DNA of 64,000 bases from Bacteriovoracaceae bacterium. GTDB lineage: Bacteria; Bdellovibrionota; Bacteriovoracia; Bacteriovoracales; Bacteriovoracaceae. This document shows, piece by piece, positions 1 to 6,729 of the stretch. How positions within the stretch are numbered: position 1 is the first letter of the stretch; the number at the start of each line of letters is the position of its first letter. Below the pieces are notes generated by a model. It worked only from the letters and a program-made list of their open reading frames with translations. It was not told the origin of the DNA and made no database searches. Location of the stretch: positions 1 to 64,000 of the forward strand of contig JAIEMA010000016.1 in NCBI GenBank assembly GCA_019752535.1, read 5' to 3'. The position numbers and the translations under genes were made by a program.

Positions 1-2147
1 AGCTCGGTCTAGTAGGCAGCTTTGTTGACAAGAGAAGCAAGTACACCAATTACGGATATGATTCTTTAGGGAATTTGAGTTATATTGCTGATATGCAGGG
101 AAATTCTATTAATTTTGATCGTGATTTATCTGGCAACATCATTTATGTCAAAGATAAAGCGGGCAATCAAACTTTCATGACGAGAGATCCCTCTGGTAAT
201 TTAGAAACCAGCCGTGACCCCTTAGGTTATACTACGAGCTATGATTATGACCTGATGAATCGTTTGACAAAAATAACTGATCCAAACGGTGGTCAGACTC
301 TCTTCACTTATTTGCCCACAGGCCAGCTTGAAACAATAACTGATGCCAATAATCACACGACGAGCTACGTCTATAATGATCAATATCGTGTTGAGAGAGC
401 TTCGAATCATCTGGGACAAGAAGTCCTTTATACCCATGATAAAGACGGAAACATCCTCACGAAAACGACAAAAGCGGGAGATAACATCTCTTATGCTTAT
501 GATGGACTCTCAAAACTTTTAAGTAAGTCATTCACCGGTGATTCAGCTCAATACGTTTACGATCGGGATAATCTCCTGATTTCTATGTCCGACAATGATT
601 CAGTTGTACAAAGAAGTTATGATCGATATGGTCGCATAGAAAGTGAAGTGGCCTCTCATCATAACGCTGTGACATCTTGGAGCTACAATGAAGTAGCCGA
701 TAATACCGAGACACAAGTGAATCTTGGAAATCAAGGACTCATCAATATTCAAAGACAGTTTGATCAGAACGGAAATATCTTCAGTCTGAAAGCGCGTATC
801 TTAGGTCAAACGGTCAACTATCAGAAGGTTCGCAACGACCTTAATGATGTGACTCAAAGAACTCTTCCTAATGGCGCTGTCTCTCAAATCAGTTATGACG
901 CTAATTCTCGCATGGTTGATATGACAACATCTGCTCTTGGTGGCAGCTACTTAGACTATCGTTATACTGCGAATGGAAATATTTCGACAGTTTTTGAGAC
1001 CCTTAACCAATCGGCAAAACCCTATATTTATGAATACGACTCACTTGGTAGATTAATTAAAGAGCAGACGATTAAGAATAAAACTTATACTTATGATGCT
1101 GTTGGAAACGATACTTCAAATGGTGGGCAGTATAATGAGCTTAATCAATTGATTGAAGATAATGATTCTCTGTTCACTTATGATCTCAATGGGAATCAGA
1201 TAAGTAAAACTGCAAAAGTGGGTGGAGCTCGCCAAGAGTTTTTCTGGAATGTTGATAGCCAATTGATTCAAGCAAAAGTTTTCAAAGCCACTAACACTCT
1301 TCAGTACACGATAAACTATAAGTACGATGCCTCAGGAAGAAGAATCGAGAGAGACGTGGTCAATCATTTAAACTCAACTAAGAGTTACACTCATAAGTTC
1401 GTTTACGACAAAGAACATATCGTGGCGATTCTAGATGCGAGCAACCAAGTATTAGCTGCATTTGTATTTGATGAAGGCATCGATGAGCCAGTTGCGATGG
1501 TGACTGATTATAATCAAGATGGAAAAATGAACGTTCTCTCCTATGTGAGAGACCGTCAAAATTCTGTGAAGATGATTGCGAATGAGAAAAAAGAAATCAT
1601 TCAAGAAGTTTACTATTCAGCTTACGGTGAAACTCAAATTGTGAACACGGGACTAGAGAAAGTAAATCTGATTAATCCGTTTTACTATACTTCACGTGAA
1701 CTAGAGCCTGAACTTGGAATTTACTACTACCGAGCCAGATATTATGACCCGAGCTCGGGAAGATTTATATCTGAGGATCCGATTGGTTTTGCGGGTGGGG
1801 ATTATAATCTGTATCGGTATGTGGGAAATAATCCTCTTCGTTACTTTGATCCTTATGGAAATTTTAAAGTCAGCCAATTTGCATCCGGTGTTGGTTTAGT
1901 TATCGGTGGATCGCTATTAGTTACTTACGGTGTTGTGAGTCCGGATATTACTGGTATCACTAAATATGCTGGGGTTACTGTGGGTGCTGCGGGAATTGGC
2001 TCGGGCTTAATCTTAATTCAAGATGCTTTTGAGAATGAGGTTATAAAGGCACCGAAGTTGCCGAGAGCACCGGTAAAGCCTCCAATTTCAAATGTAGATT
2101 CAGAAGAAGCTCCATCTAAACCAAGGTATGGAATAGCATGCAAATGA
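1..2147 (+). CDS. Rhs/YD-repeat protein, 3' part (5' end outside window)
   Basis: The reading frame is open to the left edge of the window, so the gene starts outside it; about 714 residues are visible. Most of the protein is YD-repeat (motifs such as YDxxGN and YDxxGR repeated about every 20 residues), which in Rhs proteins folds into a hollow beta-shell around the toxic C-terminus. The canonical Rhs core end is present: YYYRARYYDPSSGRF, then SEDPIGFAGGDYNLYRYVG, closing with DPYG at 1848-1859. The variable tip after DPYG is 95 residues with two glycine-rich hydrophobic segments and a Pro/Lys-rich tail ending GIACK. I recognise no nuclease or other toxin family in the tip. The stop overlaps the next gene, a small membrane protein that may be its immunity partner. 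No VgrG, PAAR or Eag chaperone gene is inside the window, so the export route cannot be judged. Confidence 0.9.
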   Translation, partial: LGLVGSFVDKRSKYTNYGYDSLGNLSYIADMQGNSINFDRDLSGNIIYVKDKAGNQTFMTRDPSGNLETSRDPLGYTTSYDYDLMNRLTKITDPNGGQTLFTYLPTGQLETITDANNHTTSYVYNDQYRVERASNHLGQEVLYTHDKDGNILTKTTKAGDNISYAYDGLSKLLSKSFTGDSAQYVYDRDNLLISMSDNDSVVQRSYDRYGRIESEVASHHNAVTSWSYNEVADNTETQVNLGNQGLINIQRQFDQNGNIFSLKARILGQTVNYQKVRNDLNDVTQRTLPNGAVSQISYDANSRMVDMTTSALGGSYLDYRYTANGNISTVFETLNQSAKPYIYEYDSLGRLIKEQTIKNKTYTYDAVGNDTSNGGQYNELNQLIEDNDSLFTYDLNGNQISKTAKVGGARQEFFWNVDSQLIQAKVFKATNTLQYTINYKYDASGRRIERDVVNHLNSTKSYTHKFVYDKEHIVAILDASNQVLAAFVFDEGIDEPVAMVTDYNQDGKMNVLSYVRDRQNSVKMIANEKKEIIQEVYYSAYGETQIVNTGLEKVNLINPFYYTSRELEPELGIYYYRARYYDPSSGRFISEDPIGFAGGDYNLYRYVGNNPLRYFDPYGNFKVSQFASGVGLVIGGSLLVTYGVVSPDITGITKYAGVTVGAAGIGSGLILIQDAFENEVIKAPKLPRAPVKPPISNVDSEEAPSKPRYGIACK
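1734..1859 (+). repeat. Rhs core-end repeat, copy 1 (in the full-length gene)
   Basis: This 126-bp block runs from the GCC codon of RARYYDP to the Gly codon of DPxG. It is the parent copy of the direct repeat that opens every downstream cassette. It contains the perfect 12-bp palindrome CCCGAGCTCGGG at 1748-1759. The first ~55 bp are almost identical in all copies; the last ~35 bp drift. Confidence 0.95.
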
Positions 2148-2461
2148 GAAGCGGATTCATACCGTTGTGGTTTCTTTTGGGCGGTGAAGTTGTTTGTTTC
2201 TGTGTAGCGTTTTATTATCTGTTTAAGAACAGAAGACTGTACAAGAAGCTTCAAAGCGTATTGCCTGAGCAGCAAAGGAAAATCTTTTTTGATTCTAGAG
2301 AAAAGTTTTCAGTGACTTTAGCAGCTTCGTTAGATCTTTTAGACTCCGAAGCAAAAAAGATTTCTCAAGAATACTTGAGAAATACCTCTCGAAGCAGATG
2401 GTGCTTGGTTGGAGTTTCGGTTTTAATAGTTGTTACTTTTTTTATAGGTTTCCCATCTTGA
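2138..2461 (+). CDS. Small two-TM membrane protein, putative partner of Rhs tip 1
   Basis: The protein has 107 residues, with a hydrophobic segment near residues 7-29, a charged helical middle (about 30-88) and a second hydrophobic segment near 89-105. The start ATG lies inside the Cys codon region of the Rhs gene, so the two genes overlap by 10 bases; an alternative ATG at 2144 would give an ATGA overlap. A GGA 5 bases upstream favours the first start. Position directly behind a Rhs tip is where immunity genes sit in Rhs and Cdi systems, which is the basis for the suggested role. There is no recognisable domain, and the function is not shown by sequence. Confidence 0.7.
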   Translation: MQMRSGFIPLWFLLGGEVVCFCVAFYYLFKNRRLYKKLQSVLPEQQRKIFFDSREKFSVTLAASLDLLDSEAKKISQEYLRNTSRSRWCLVGVSVLIVVTFFIGFPS

Positions 2462-2553
2462 GAATTTTTTAGATTATTAATCAAGTCTTAGAAGCATCAA
2501 TGGGTAATTGTTAACAAAATTGCTAGCCATTTGGACGTATTAAGGAAAGTGAA

Positions 2554-2907
2554 TTGAAGTCAGATTTTTTTATATATGACTGGCGTGCCAGATATTATGA
2601 CCCGAGCTCGGGGAGATTTTTATCTGAGGATCCGATTGGTTTTTTAGGTGGGGATTATAATCTGTATCGGTATGTGAGGAATAATCCGGTTCTAAAAAAT
2701 GACCCTTCTGGTAAATGGCCCGAGTTTATTGATGATGGAGTTTGCAGCATTACAGGCAGATGTGATCCAACGGACATTGATTCAAAAGAGTGGTGGGATA
2801 CGTTGGGAGACACGTTCGAGGAAGCAATTGATGATTGGTTTGGAGATGATAAAAAAGATGAAAAGTCAGGCTCAAAATCGAAATCAAATCTTACTTGTAG
2901 TATTTAA
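2554..2907 (+). CDS. Orphan Rhs tip cassette 2 (core end plus tip)
   Basis: This is a short frame of 117 codons. The first ~11 come from non-homologous DNA; then the Rhs core end begins abruptly at RARYYDP and ends at DPSG (2701-2712), followed by a 64-residue tip. The tip is acidic and Trp-rich (WWDTLGD, IDDWFGDD), has a Cys pair spaced CSITGRC, a Ser/Lys-rich stretch, and ends NLTCSI. No YD repeats, signal peptide or chaperone region precede it, so as it stands it could not form an Rhs shell. The start is a TTG without a good ribosome binding site, which suggests a silent cassette rather than a normal gene. Confidence 0.7.
   Translation: MKSDFFIYDWRARYYDPSSGRFLSEDPIGFLGGDYNLYRYVRNNPVLKNDPSGKWPEFIDDGVCSITGRCDPTDIDSKEWWDTLGDTFEEAIDDWFGDDKKDEKSGSKSKSNLTCSI
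2587..2712 (+). repeat. Rhs core-end repeat, copy 2
   Basis: The same 126-bp core-end block, beginning at the same GCC base as copy 1 and keeping the CCCGAGCTCGGG palindrome. The sequence to its left has no similarity to the parent copy. Confidence 0.95.
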
Positions 2908-2918
2908 AAGAATCATCA

Positions 2919-3419
2919 ATGGATTACAAAATGTCTTTACTCGTATTTTTCTCTCAAAAAGAATGCGCTCGCTACTCAGTTAGTGAGCGCCGCTTAGATT
3001 TATTTTATTTCATTGTTTTTTCGATTCAGACTTTTTTCTTAGCAGCTCTTCCTTCAGGGTTTCATGCTCCAAGTAAAGAAGGATGGTTAGGGTATAGCAT
3101 TAGTCTGATCTACTTTTTTTTGTTTTACCCTTTGTATTATGTAAAATTTTACAGAATGAATAATCTGGGATTTCTTAGGGAAGCTATTGTTTTTTCTGTA
3201 AGTTCTCGTTTTGCTTCTTTTTTCTGGGTAGCCCTGATGGCAACTGCACATAATCTGCTAGTTTTTGGCTTTAAACTAAAGAATCTTGAGCCATCTAGTC
3301 CATCACTTTTATATTATTTAATTTATTATGGTTTATTTAGTTTTTTTATGTTTAAGACAAAAAAGACTGCTCTCCAATTATCCGAGAGAATGGATTCCCA
3401 AATTAAAAAGCATAGATGA
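2919..3419 (+). CDS. Four-TM membrane protein, putative partner of tip 2
   Basis: A 166-residue, strongly hydrophobic protein with about four predicted membrane segments (near residues 24-45, 55-76, 95-118 and 132-150) and a Lys/Arg-rich C-terminal tail. It starts 11 bases after the stop of orphan tip 2, the only pair in the array that does not overlap. The start ATG at 2919 has a second in-frame ATG four codons later. I do not recognise a family. Its place behind a tip suggests a partner or immunity role by analogy with other Rhs pairs. The base composition is very AT-rich compared with the housekeeping genes in this window. Confidence 0.65.
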   Translation: MDYKMSLLVFFSQKECARYSVSERRLDLFYFIVFSIQTFFLAALPSGFHAPSKEGWLGYSISLIYFFLFYPLYYVKFYRMNNLGFLREAIVFSVSSRFASFFWVALMATAHNLLVFGFKLKNLEPSSPSLLYYLIYYGLFSFFMFKTKKTALQLSERMDSQIKKHR

Positions 3420-3484
3420 ACTTTATACTTAATTTGTTTTTCAGCGAATTTTTTGCTTAGCTTGAAAATTGAATGGCGGCCTAA

Positions 3485-3847
3485 TTGAATTTAAACAAGA
3501 CAAACAGTGCCAGATATTATGACCCGAGCACGGGAAGATTTTTATCTGAGGATCCGATTGGGTTTAGCGGTGGGGATTATAATCTGTATCGATATGTGGG
3601 GAATAATCCGGTAACACGGCGAGACCCCTTTGGACTTTATGACTTAGACGACTTAGGTGAAGCACTCGACAATGCAAGAGAAGCAGTTTCAGAGGTGATT
3701 AAAAAGGGCAAAGAGGATCTGAAGAGGAATCTCGATAGACTCGATGACTGGTGGGAGAGAATAATTGATGACTCAGAGGAGCAAATAGACAAGGCGGATC
3801 CGACGAAAGAAAAACCTAAGGGTAGCTGTGGGGGTAAAATACAATGA
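3485..3847 (+). CDS. Orphan Rhs tip cassette 3 (core end plus tip)
   Basis: The frame opens with a TTG and about eight codons of unrelated DNA, then enters the Rhs core end at ARYYDPSTGRF and closes it at DPFG. The tip is 70 residues, highly charged and probably one or two amphipathic helices (DDLGEALDNAREAVSE, then DLKRNLDRLDDWWERIIDD), ending GSCGGKIQ. It has no export signal and no YD repeats. The stop codon overlaps the next ATG (ATGA). The tip family is not recognised; it shares with tip 2 an acidic, WW-containing character, but I would not call them homologous. Confidence 0.7.
   Translation: MNLNKTNSARYYDPSTGRFLSEDPIGFSGGDYNLYRYVGNNPVTRRDPFGLYDLDDLGEALDNAREAVSEVIKKGKEDLKRNLDRLDDWWERIIDDSEEQIDKADPTKEKPKGSCGGKIQ
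3509..3634 (+). repeat. Rhs core-end repeat, copy 3
   Basis: 126-bp block starting at the common GCC base. Here the palindrome carries one change (CCCGAGCACGGG), the only full copy in which it is imperfect. Confidence 0.95.
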
Positions 3848-4365
3848 AGACACTTCAGTTAGCTTTGTTGAATTCTTTGCCTCTTGTAGGCGCTTTCTTT
3901 CTATTAACAGGGTATAGCACATTGGAATATGTTAAAACGTATTACTTCGTTTTCTATGCATTGCCATTTTTGGTTTCTTGTCTTCTACTTTGTGTCGGGA
4001 TTGAATTCCTAGTTAATAAAGCTTTACGTCATTGGGAATCGAAAAATGATGAATTGATTTTTCACAAAACTCAAATATTGAGGGGAGTTTTAAATATAGG
4101 TGTTTTTTTTGCCTTTATTGGTTTGTTTGTTTTTTTACAAACGATGACAACTTATGGACGATGGACTACTGGAGCAGATAAAGCGAGCAACCTCTTGGAA
4201 AATCTGGATGATAATAAAATTAGTAAGCTAGAGTTAAACCTCCAAAAGTCTTTAATCATCTCAAAAGAAGAAATGAATGATCCAAAGGCGACAAAATTTG
4301 TGGAATCACTTATTCATAAGATTCAGAAGTTAAAAGAGATGAGCAGAGAGCGAGTAAGTAACTAG
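3844..4365 (+). CDS. Three-TM membrane protein, putative partner of tip 3
   Basis: A 173-residue protein with hydrophobic segments near residues 7-27, 33-57 and 83-103, and a long charged C-terminal region rich in Lys and Glu that looks helical and probably lies in the cytoplasm. The start overlaps the tip 3 stop as ATGA, so translation is probably coupled to the tip. No known domain is visible. It is not obviously related to the other array membrane proteins. The role as immunity protein is inferred only from position. Confidence 0.65.
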   Translation: MKTLQLALLNSLPLVGAFFLLTGYSTLEYVKTYYFVFYALPFLVSCLLLCVGIEFLVNKALRHWESKNDELIFHKTQILRGVLNIGVFFAFIGLFVFLQTMTTYGRWTTGADKASNLLENLDDNKISKLELNLQKSLIISKEEMNDPKATKFVESLIHKIQKLKEMSRERVSN

Positions 4366-4390
4366 TGGCTACTATTAATGGTTGTTCAGC

Positions 4391-4723
4391 ATGATGCTAA
4401 TGCAAATTACACTCAACGACCGTGCCAGATATTATGACCCGAGCTCGGGAAGATTTTTATCTGAAGATCCGATTGGGTTTGCTGGTGGGGATTTTAATCT
4501 GTACAGGTACGTTTCTAATCGCCCAACTCTGTTGAATGATCCCAGAGGCACTAATGGACTTACATGTGCCATCTTGAAGCAAGTAAACCCTGATGCAGAA
4601 TGTAGCGGGAGTAGCTCAGAGGACATTGGGAAAATTATTTGTGAAACTTTTCCTGATCTCGAAGCATGCAAAAACTCTGAGCCCGACAAAAAAAGTGGCG
4701 AGGCTTCATGCAAAGTAAATTAA
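4391..4723 (+). CDS. Orphan Rhs tip cassette 4 (core end plus tip)
   Basis: A short leader of about 11 residues joins the Rhs core end at RARYYDP; the core closes at DPRG, and the last part of the core has drifted more than in other copies (FNLYRYVSNRPTLLNDPRG). The 57-residue tip is the shortest in the array and contains five cysteines (LTC, AEC, IIC, EAC, ASC), ending ASCKVN, so disulfide bonding outside the cytoplasm is plausible. Several in-frame start codons exist (TTG 4382, ATG 4391, 4394, 4400) and none has a clear ribosome binding site. No toxin family is recognised. Confidence 0.7.
   Translation: MMLMQITLNDRARYYDPSSGRFLSEDPIGFAGGDFNLYRYVSNRPTLLNDPRGTNGLTCAILKQVNPDAECSGSSSEDIGKIICETFPDLEACKNSEPDKKSGEASCKVN
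4424..4549 (+). repeat. Rhs core-end repeat, copy 4
   Basis: 126-bp block with an intact 12-bp palindrome. The first half is nearly identical to copies 5 and 6; the second half carries the most substitutions of the array. Confidence 0.95.
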
Positions 4724-5190
4724 ATAAAACTTCAGCCCTTATAAAAAGCCTTTTATTGCCAGGTCATGCCATGATGGGACCTGTTTTGATAATTGATATT
4801 ATTGTTATTTTTCTTTATTCAAATGTCTTTTCGCTGTCAGATTTAGCCTGGCAACAATCAGAAAAATCGAATAACTCAAATGCATTCGGCCGCTTTTTTG
4901 AAATCTCAATTTTTTTACTAAGTCTGTATGGTGTTTATTTGTTTCAAAGAAGAAGGGATTTGAAGATGGCTCTTGCCAACACAATGCGTTTGTCTTTGTC
5001 ACTTTATGTTTGGCAAATAGTAGGAATTGTCATTGGGGTGAGTTGTTCTTTTTTGTTTATACAATTGACTAAAATAGATGTGAATATAGCTATGATTAAT
5101 AATCTTTGTGGTAATATGTTTGGTACAGTGTTTTTATTTTGTAACATCTATCTATCAGAATCTTTTTTAAGCAAAAACAGAGGCGAATAA
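4708..5190 (+). CDS. Four-TM membrane protein, putative partner of tip 4
   Basis: A 160-residue protein with about four hydrophobic segments (near residues 17-43, 66-84, 101-122 and 128-150). The ATG overlaps the end of orphan tip 4 by 16 bases and is formed across the codon pair of the tip's final Ser-Cys. The protein is AT-rich in coding sequence and has no domain I recognise. As with its neighbours, the tight overlap with a tip gene is the only functional clue and suggests a co-translated partner that protects against, or receives, the tip at the membrane. Confidence 0.65.
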   Translation: MQSKLNKTSALIKSLLLPGHAMMGPVLIIDIIVIFLYSNVFSLSDLAWQQSEKSNNSNAFGRFFEISIFLLSLYGVYLFQRRRDLKMALANTMRLSLSLYVWQIVGIVIGVSCSFLFIQLTKIDVNIAMINNLCGNMFGTVFLFCNIYLSESFLSKNRGE

Positions 5191-5230
5191 GAAATAAGTT
5201 AGTTGCACAGATCAGTCAGCAGTGTTTGAA

Positions 5231-5716
5231 ATGCCTAAGGCTCTCAATATGAAGTTTAAAAATATGAACAGAGCCAGATATTATGACCCGAGCTCGGGAA
5301 GATTTTTATCTGAGGATCCGATTGGGTTTAGTGGTGGAGATTACAATCTATATCGTTATGTGACCAACCAACCAACTGTTCAAAGTGATCCTAGTGGAAC
5401 GAGTGGGATTTCAATTTTACTGTTACCAGTCGCAGCTTTTGAATTTGGTTATGCCGCAGGAACTATTGCTTATGAAACATTGTCGAATGACAAATCTTTC
5501 TCCGAAGCGGTAGCTCTCGCATATGAAAGGAGTGCTCTTAGCAATCTGTTAGAAACTGGGAACTCGCTTGTGCTAGGTGAGGCTGCGGCCCCAATAAATG
5601 CTCTTTCAAATAAAGAAACTTATAATGCAGCCTTGCAATTAAAAATTAATTCAAAAAAACGTGACAAGCAAATCAATGATCAAATTGAAGTGGATCAAAC
5701 AAAGTGTAAAAAATGA
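5231..5716 (+). CDS. Orphan Rhs tip cassette 5 (core end plus tip)
   Basis: The core end begins right after a Met-Asn (MN-RARYYDP), closes at DPSG, and is followed by a 105-residue tip, the longest of the orphan tips. The tip starts with a hydrophobic Ala/Gly-rich stretch (ISILLLPVAAFEFGYAAG), has a helical middle, and ends in a basic tail QTKCKK. Start codons are available at 5222 (GTG), 5231, 5249 and 5264 (ATG directly before RARYYDP). The stop overlaps the next gene as ATGA. No toxin domain is recognised. Confidence 0.7.
   Translation: MPKALNMKFKNMNRARYYDPSSGRFLSEDPIGFSGGDYNLYRYVTNQPTVQSDPSGTSGISILLLPVAAFEFGYAAGTIAYETLSNDKSFSEAVALAYERSALSNLLETGNSLVLGEAAAPINALSNKETYNAALQLKINSKKRDKQINDQIEVDQTKCKK
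5273..5398 (+). repeat. Rhs core-end repeat, copy 5
   Basis: 126-bp block with an intact palindrome; it begins at the same base as the other copies, here three codons after an ATG. Confidence 0.95.
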
Positions 5717-6018
5717 GAAAAAAAGCTTATTTTTTTCTTTTAATAATTTTTGGTTTGTTACTGCTAGGGAATTATACAATGATATTTATTGGAAAAATTC
5801 CTTACTCAAATTTCAAAGCTTCTTTTCAAATCACTTGCTTCATTTTGATTGCAATCTCAATGTATACTTACTGGAAGTCTAGCTCGATCCAATGGATGAA
5901 GTCAGTTATGCCTGGATCCCATCCTGCTAATATAATAGTTTCTGAAATAGCCGCAATTCTTATTGCAGCCTTAGCAGTATTCTATTGCAGTATTCCATTG
6001 ATGAGATTGATTGGTTAA
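5713..6018 (+). CDS. Three-TM membrane protein, putative partner of tip 5
   Basis: A 101-residue, mostly hydrophobic protein with segments near residues 4-27, 37-54 and 74-98. Its start overlaps the stop of orphan tip 5 as ATGA. A very AT-rich coding sequence with a Lys-rich N-terminus suggests an inside-positive N-terminus. No family is recognised. It is one of the smaller partners and, like the others, is encoded nowhere except directly behind a tip. Confidence 0.65.
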   Translation: MRKKAYFFLLIIFGLLLLGNYTMIFIGKIPYSNFKASFQITCFILIAISMYTYWKSSSIQWMKSVMPGSHPANIIVSEIAAILIAALAVFYCSIPLMRLIG

Positions 6019-6109
6019 TGGAGAAAAGCTGGTTGGATAATTTTGGTGGCAAAGTAAAAGCAACTTTAGAAACCTTAAAGATTTGTGGTTATTACATGAA
6101 GATAGCATT

Positions 6110-6436
6110 ATGAATAGAGCCAGATATTATGACCCGAGCTCGGGAAGATTTTTATCTGAGGATCCGATTGGGTTTTTAGGTGGGGATTATAATCTGTATA
6201 GGTATGTGGGGAATAATCCGATTTTGAAAGTAGACCCTAGCGGAGAAAATCCATTAATTTTAGCAGTTGGGATCGGGATAATAGCATTATTGATTCCAGA
6301 AGAAATCTCTCCTGATATTTTTCCTCCTGTTCGAATTCCCTCACCGAATAATATTAATCCTTCGGATCCTCCTAAAAAAATGAAAGAAAAACTTCAAGAA
6401 AATAAAGATTTTAAAAATGCAATTTGCCAAAAATAA
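6110..6436 (+). CDS. Orphan Rhs tip cassette 6 (core end plus tip)
   Basis: The ATG at 6110 lies one codon before the homology (MN-RARYYDP). The core end closes at DPSG, followed by a 63-residue tip: a hydrophobic helix (NPLILAVGIGIIALLIP), a Pro-rich linker with PPVRIPSPNNINPSDPP, a Lys-rich helix and the end NAICQK. An upstream TTG at 6083 would add nine residues. The tip could insert in a membrane; no enzyme fold is seen. It overlaps the next small gene by 20 bases. Confidence 0.7.
   Translation: MNRARYYDPSSGRFLSEDPIGFLGGDYNLYRYVGNNPILKVDPSGENPLILAVGIGIIALLIPEEISPDIFPPVRIPSPNNINPSDPPKKMKEKLQENKDFKNAICQK
6119..6244 (+). repeat. Rhs core-end repeat, copy 6
   Basis: Last complete 126-bp copy, with an intact palindrome and the same left boundary. 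Confidence 0.95.
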
Positions 6437-6614
6437 GGTATTAAAGTTTGTTGTAATGGCAGCGCTTCTTGTTCTTGTTATGGTTGCGATAAGAAGCACT
6501 GTTAAATATTTTAATCGTACAGGTAGTTGCCCAGAGGCTAACAAGCAATTAGGTATCAATTGCGATTCTCCTCTTGGTGTCCCTGTAAAAATAGATTCTC
6601 AGGTAATAAAATGA
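6417..6614 (+). CDS. Single-TM small protein, putative partner of tip 6
   Basis: A 65-residue protein with a basic N-terminus, one membrane segment near residues 9-30, and a polar C-terminal part with two cysteines (GSCPEAN, GINCDSP) that would face the periplasm if the N-terminus is inside. The start overlaps orphan tip 6 by 20 bases. It is the smallest partner in the array and has the simplest topology. No homologous family is recognised. Confidence 0.6.
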   Translation: MQFAKNKVLKFVVMAALLVLVMVAIRSTVKYFNRTGSCPEANKQLGINCDSPLGVPVKIDSQVIK

Positions 6615-6631
6615 GAAGTGAAATGAACCGA

Positions 6632-6654
6632 GCCAGATATTATGACCCGAGCTC
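6632..6654 (+). repeat. Truncated Rhs core-end repeat, copy 7 (23 bp)
   Basis: Only the first 23 bases of the block remain. Identity stops inside the palindrome (CCCGAGCTC then AAA), just before a hairpin and the recombinase gene. Like the other copies it starts at the common GCC, two codons after an ATG (MN-RARYYDPSS). Confidence 0.9.
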
Positions 6655-6685
6655 AAAAACTTCAGTCAAAAAAAAATTATATAAA

Positions 6686-6720
6686 TCTGTGCTAATCGAA
6701 TTTCTTCAGATTAGCACAGA
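6686..6720 (-). terminator. Strong hairpin, likely terminator of the recombinase gene
   Basis: A perfect 12-bp inverted repeat (TCTGTGCTAATC / GATTAGCACAGA) with an 11-base loop lies just past the recombinase stop codon. Read on the minus strand it is followed by a T-rich run (TTTATATAATTTTTTTTT), which fits an intrinsic terminator. It also lies 32 bases from the truncated repeat, so a structural role at the array edge cannot be excluded. Confidence 0.65.
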
Positions 6721-6729
6721 AATCAAATT

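Noticed and set aside
1734-6654. Seven direct repeats that could suggest a CRISPR array
   Set aside because: Repeats are 126 bp, coding, and 0.5-0.9 kb apart with genes between them; no cas genes are present.
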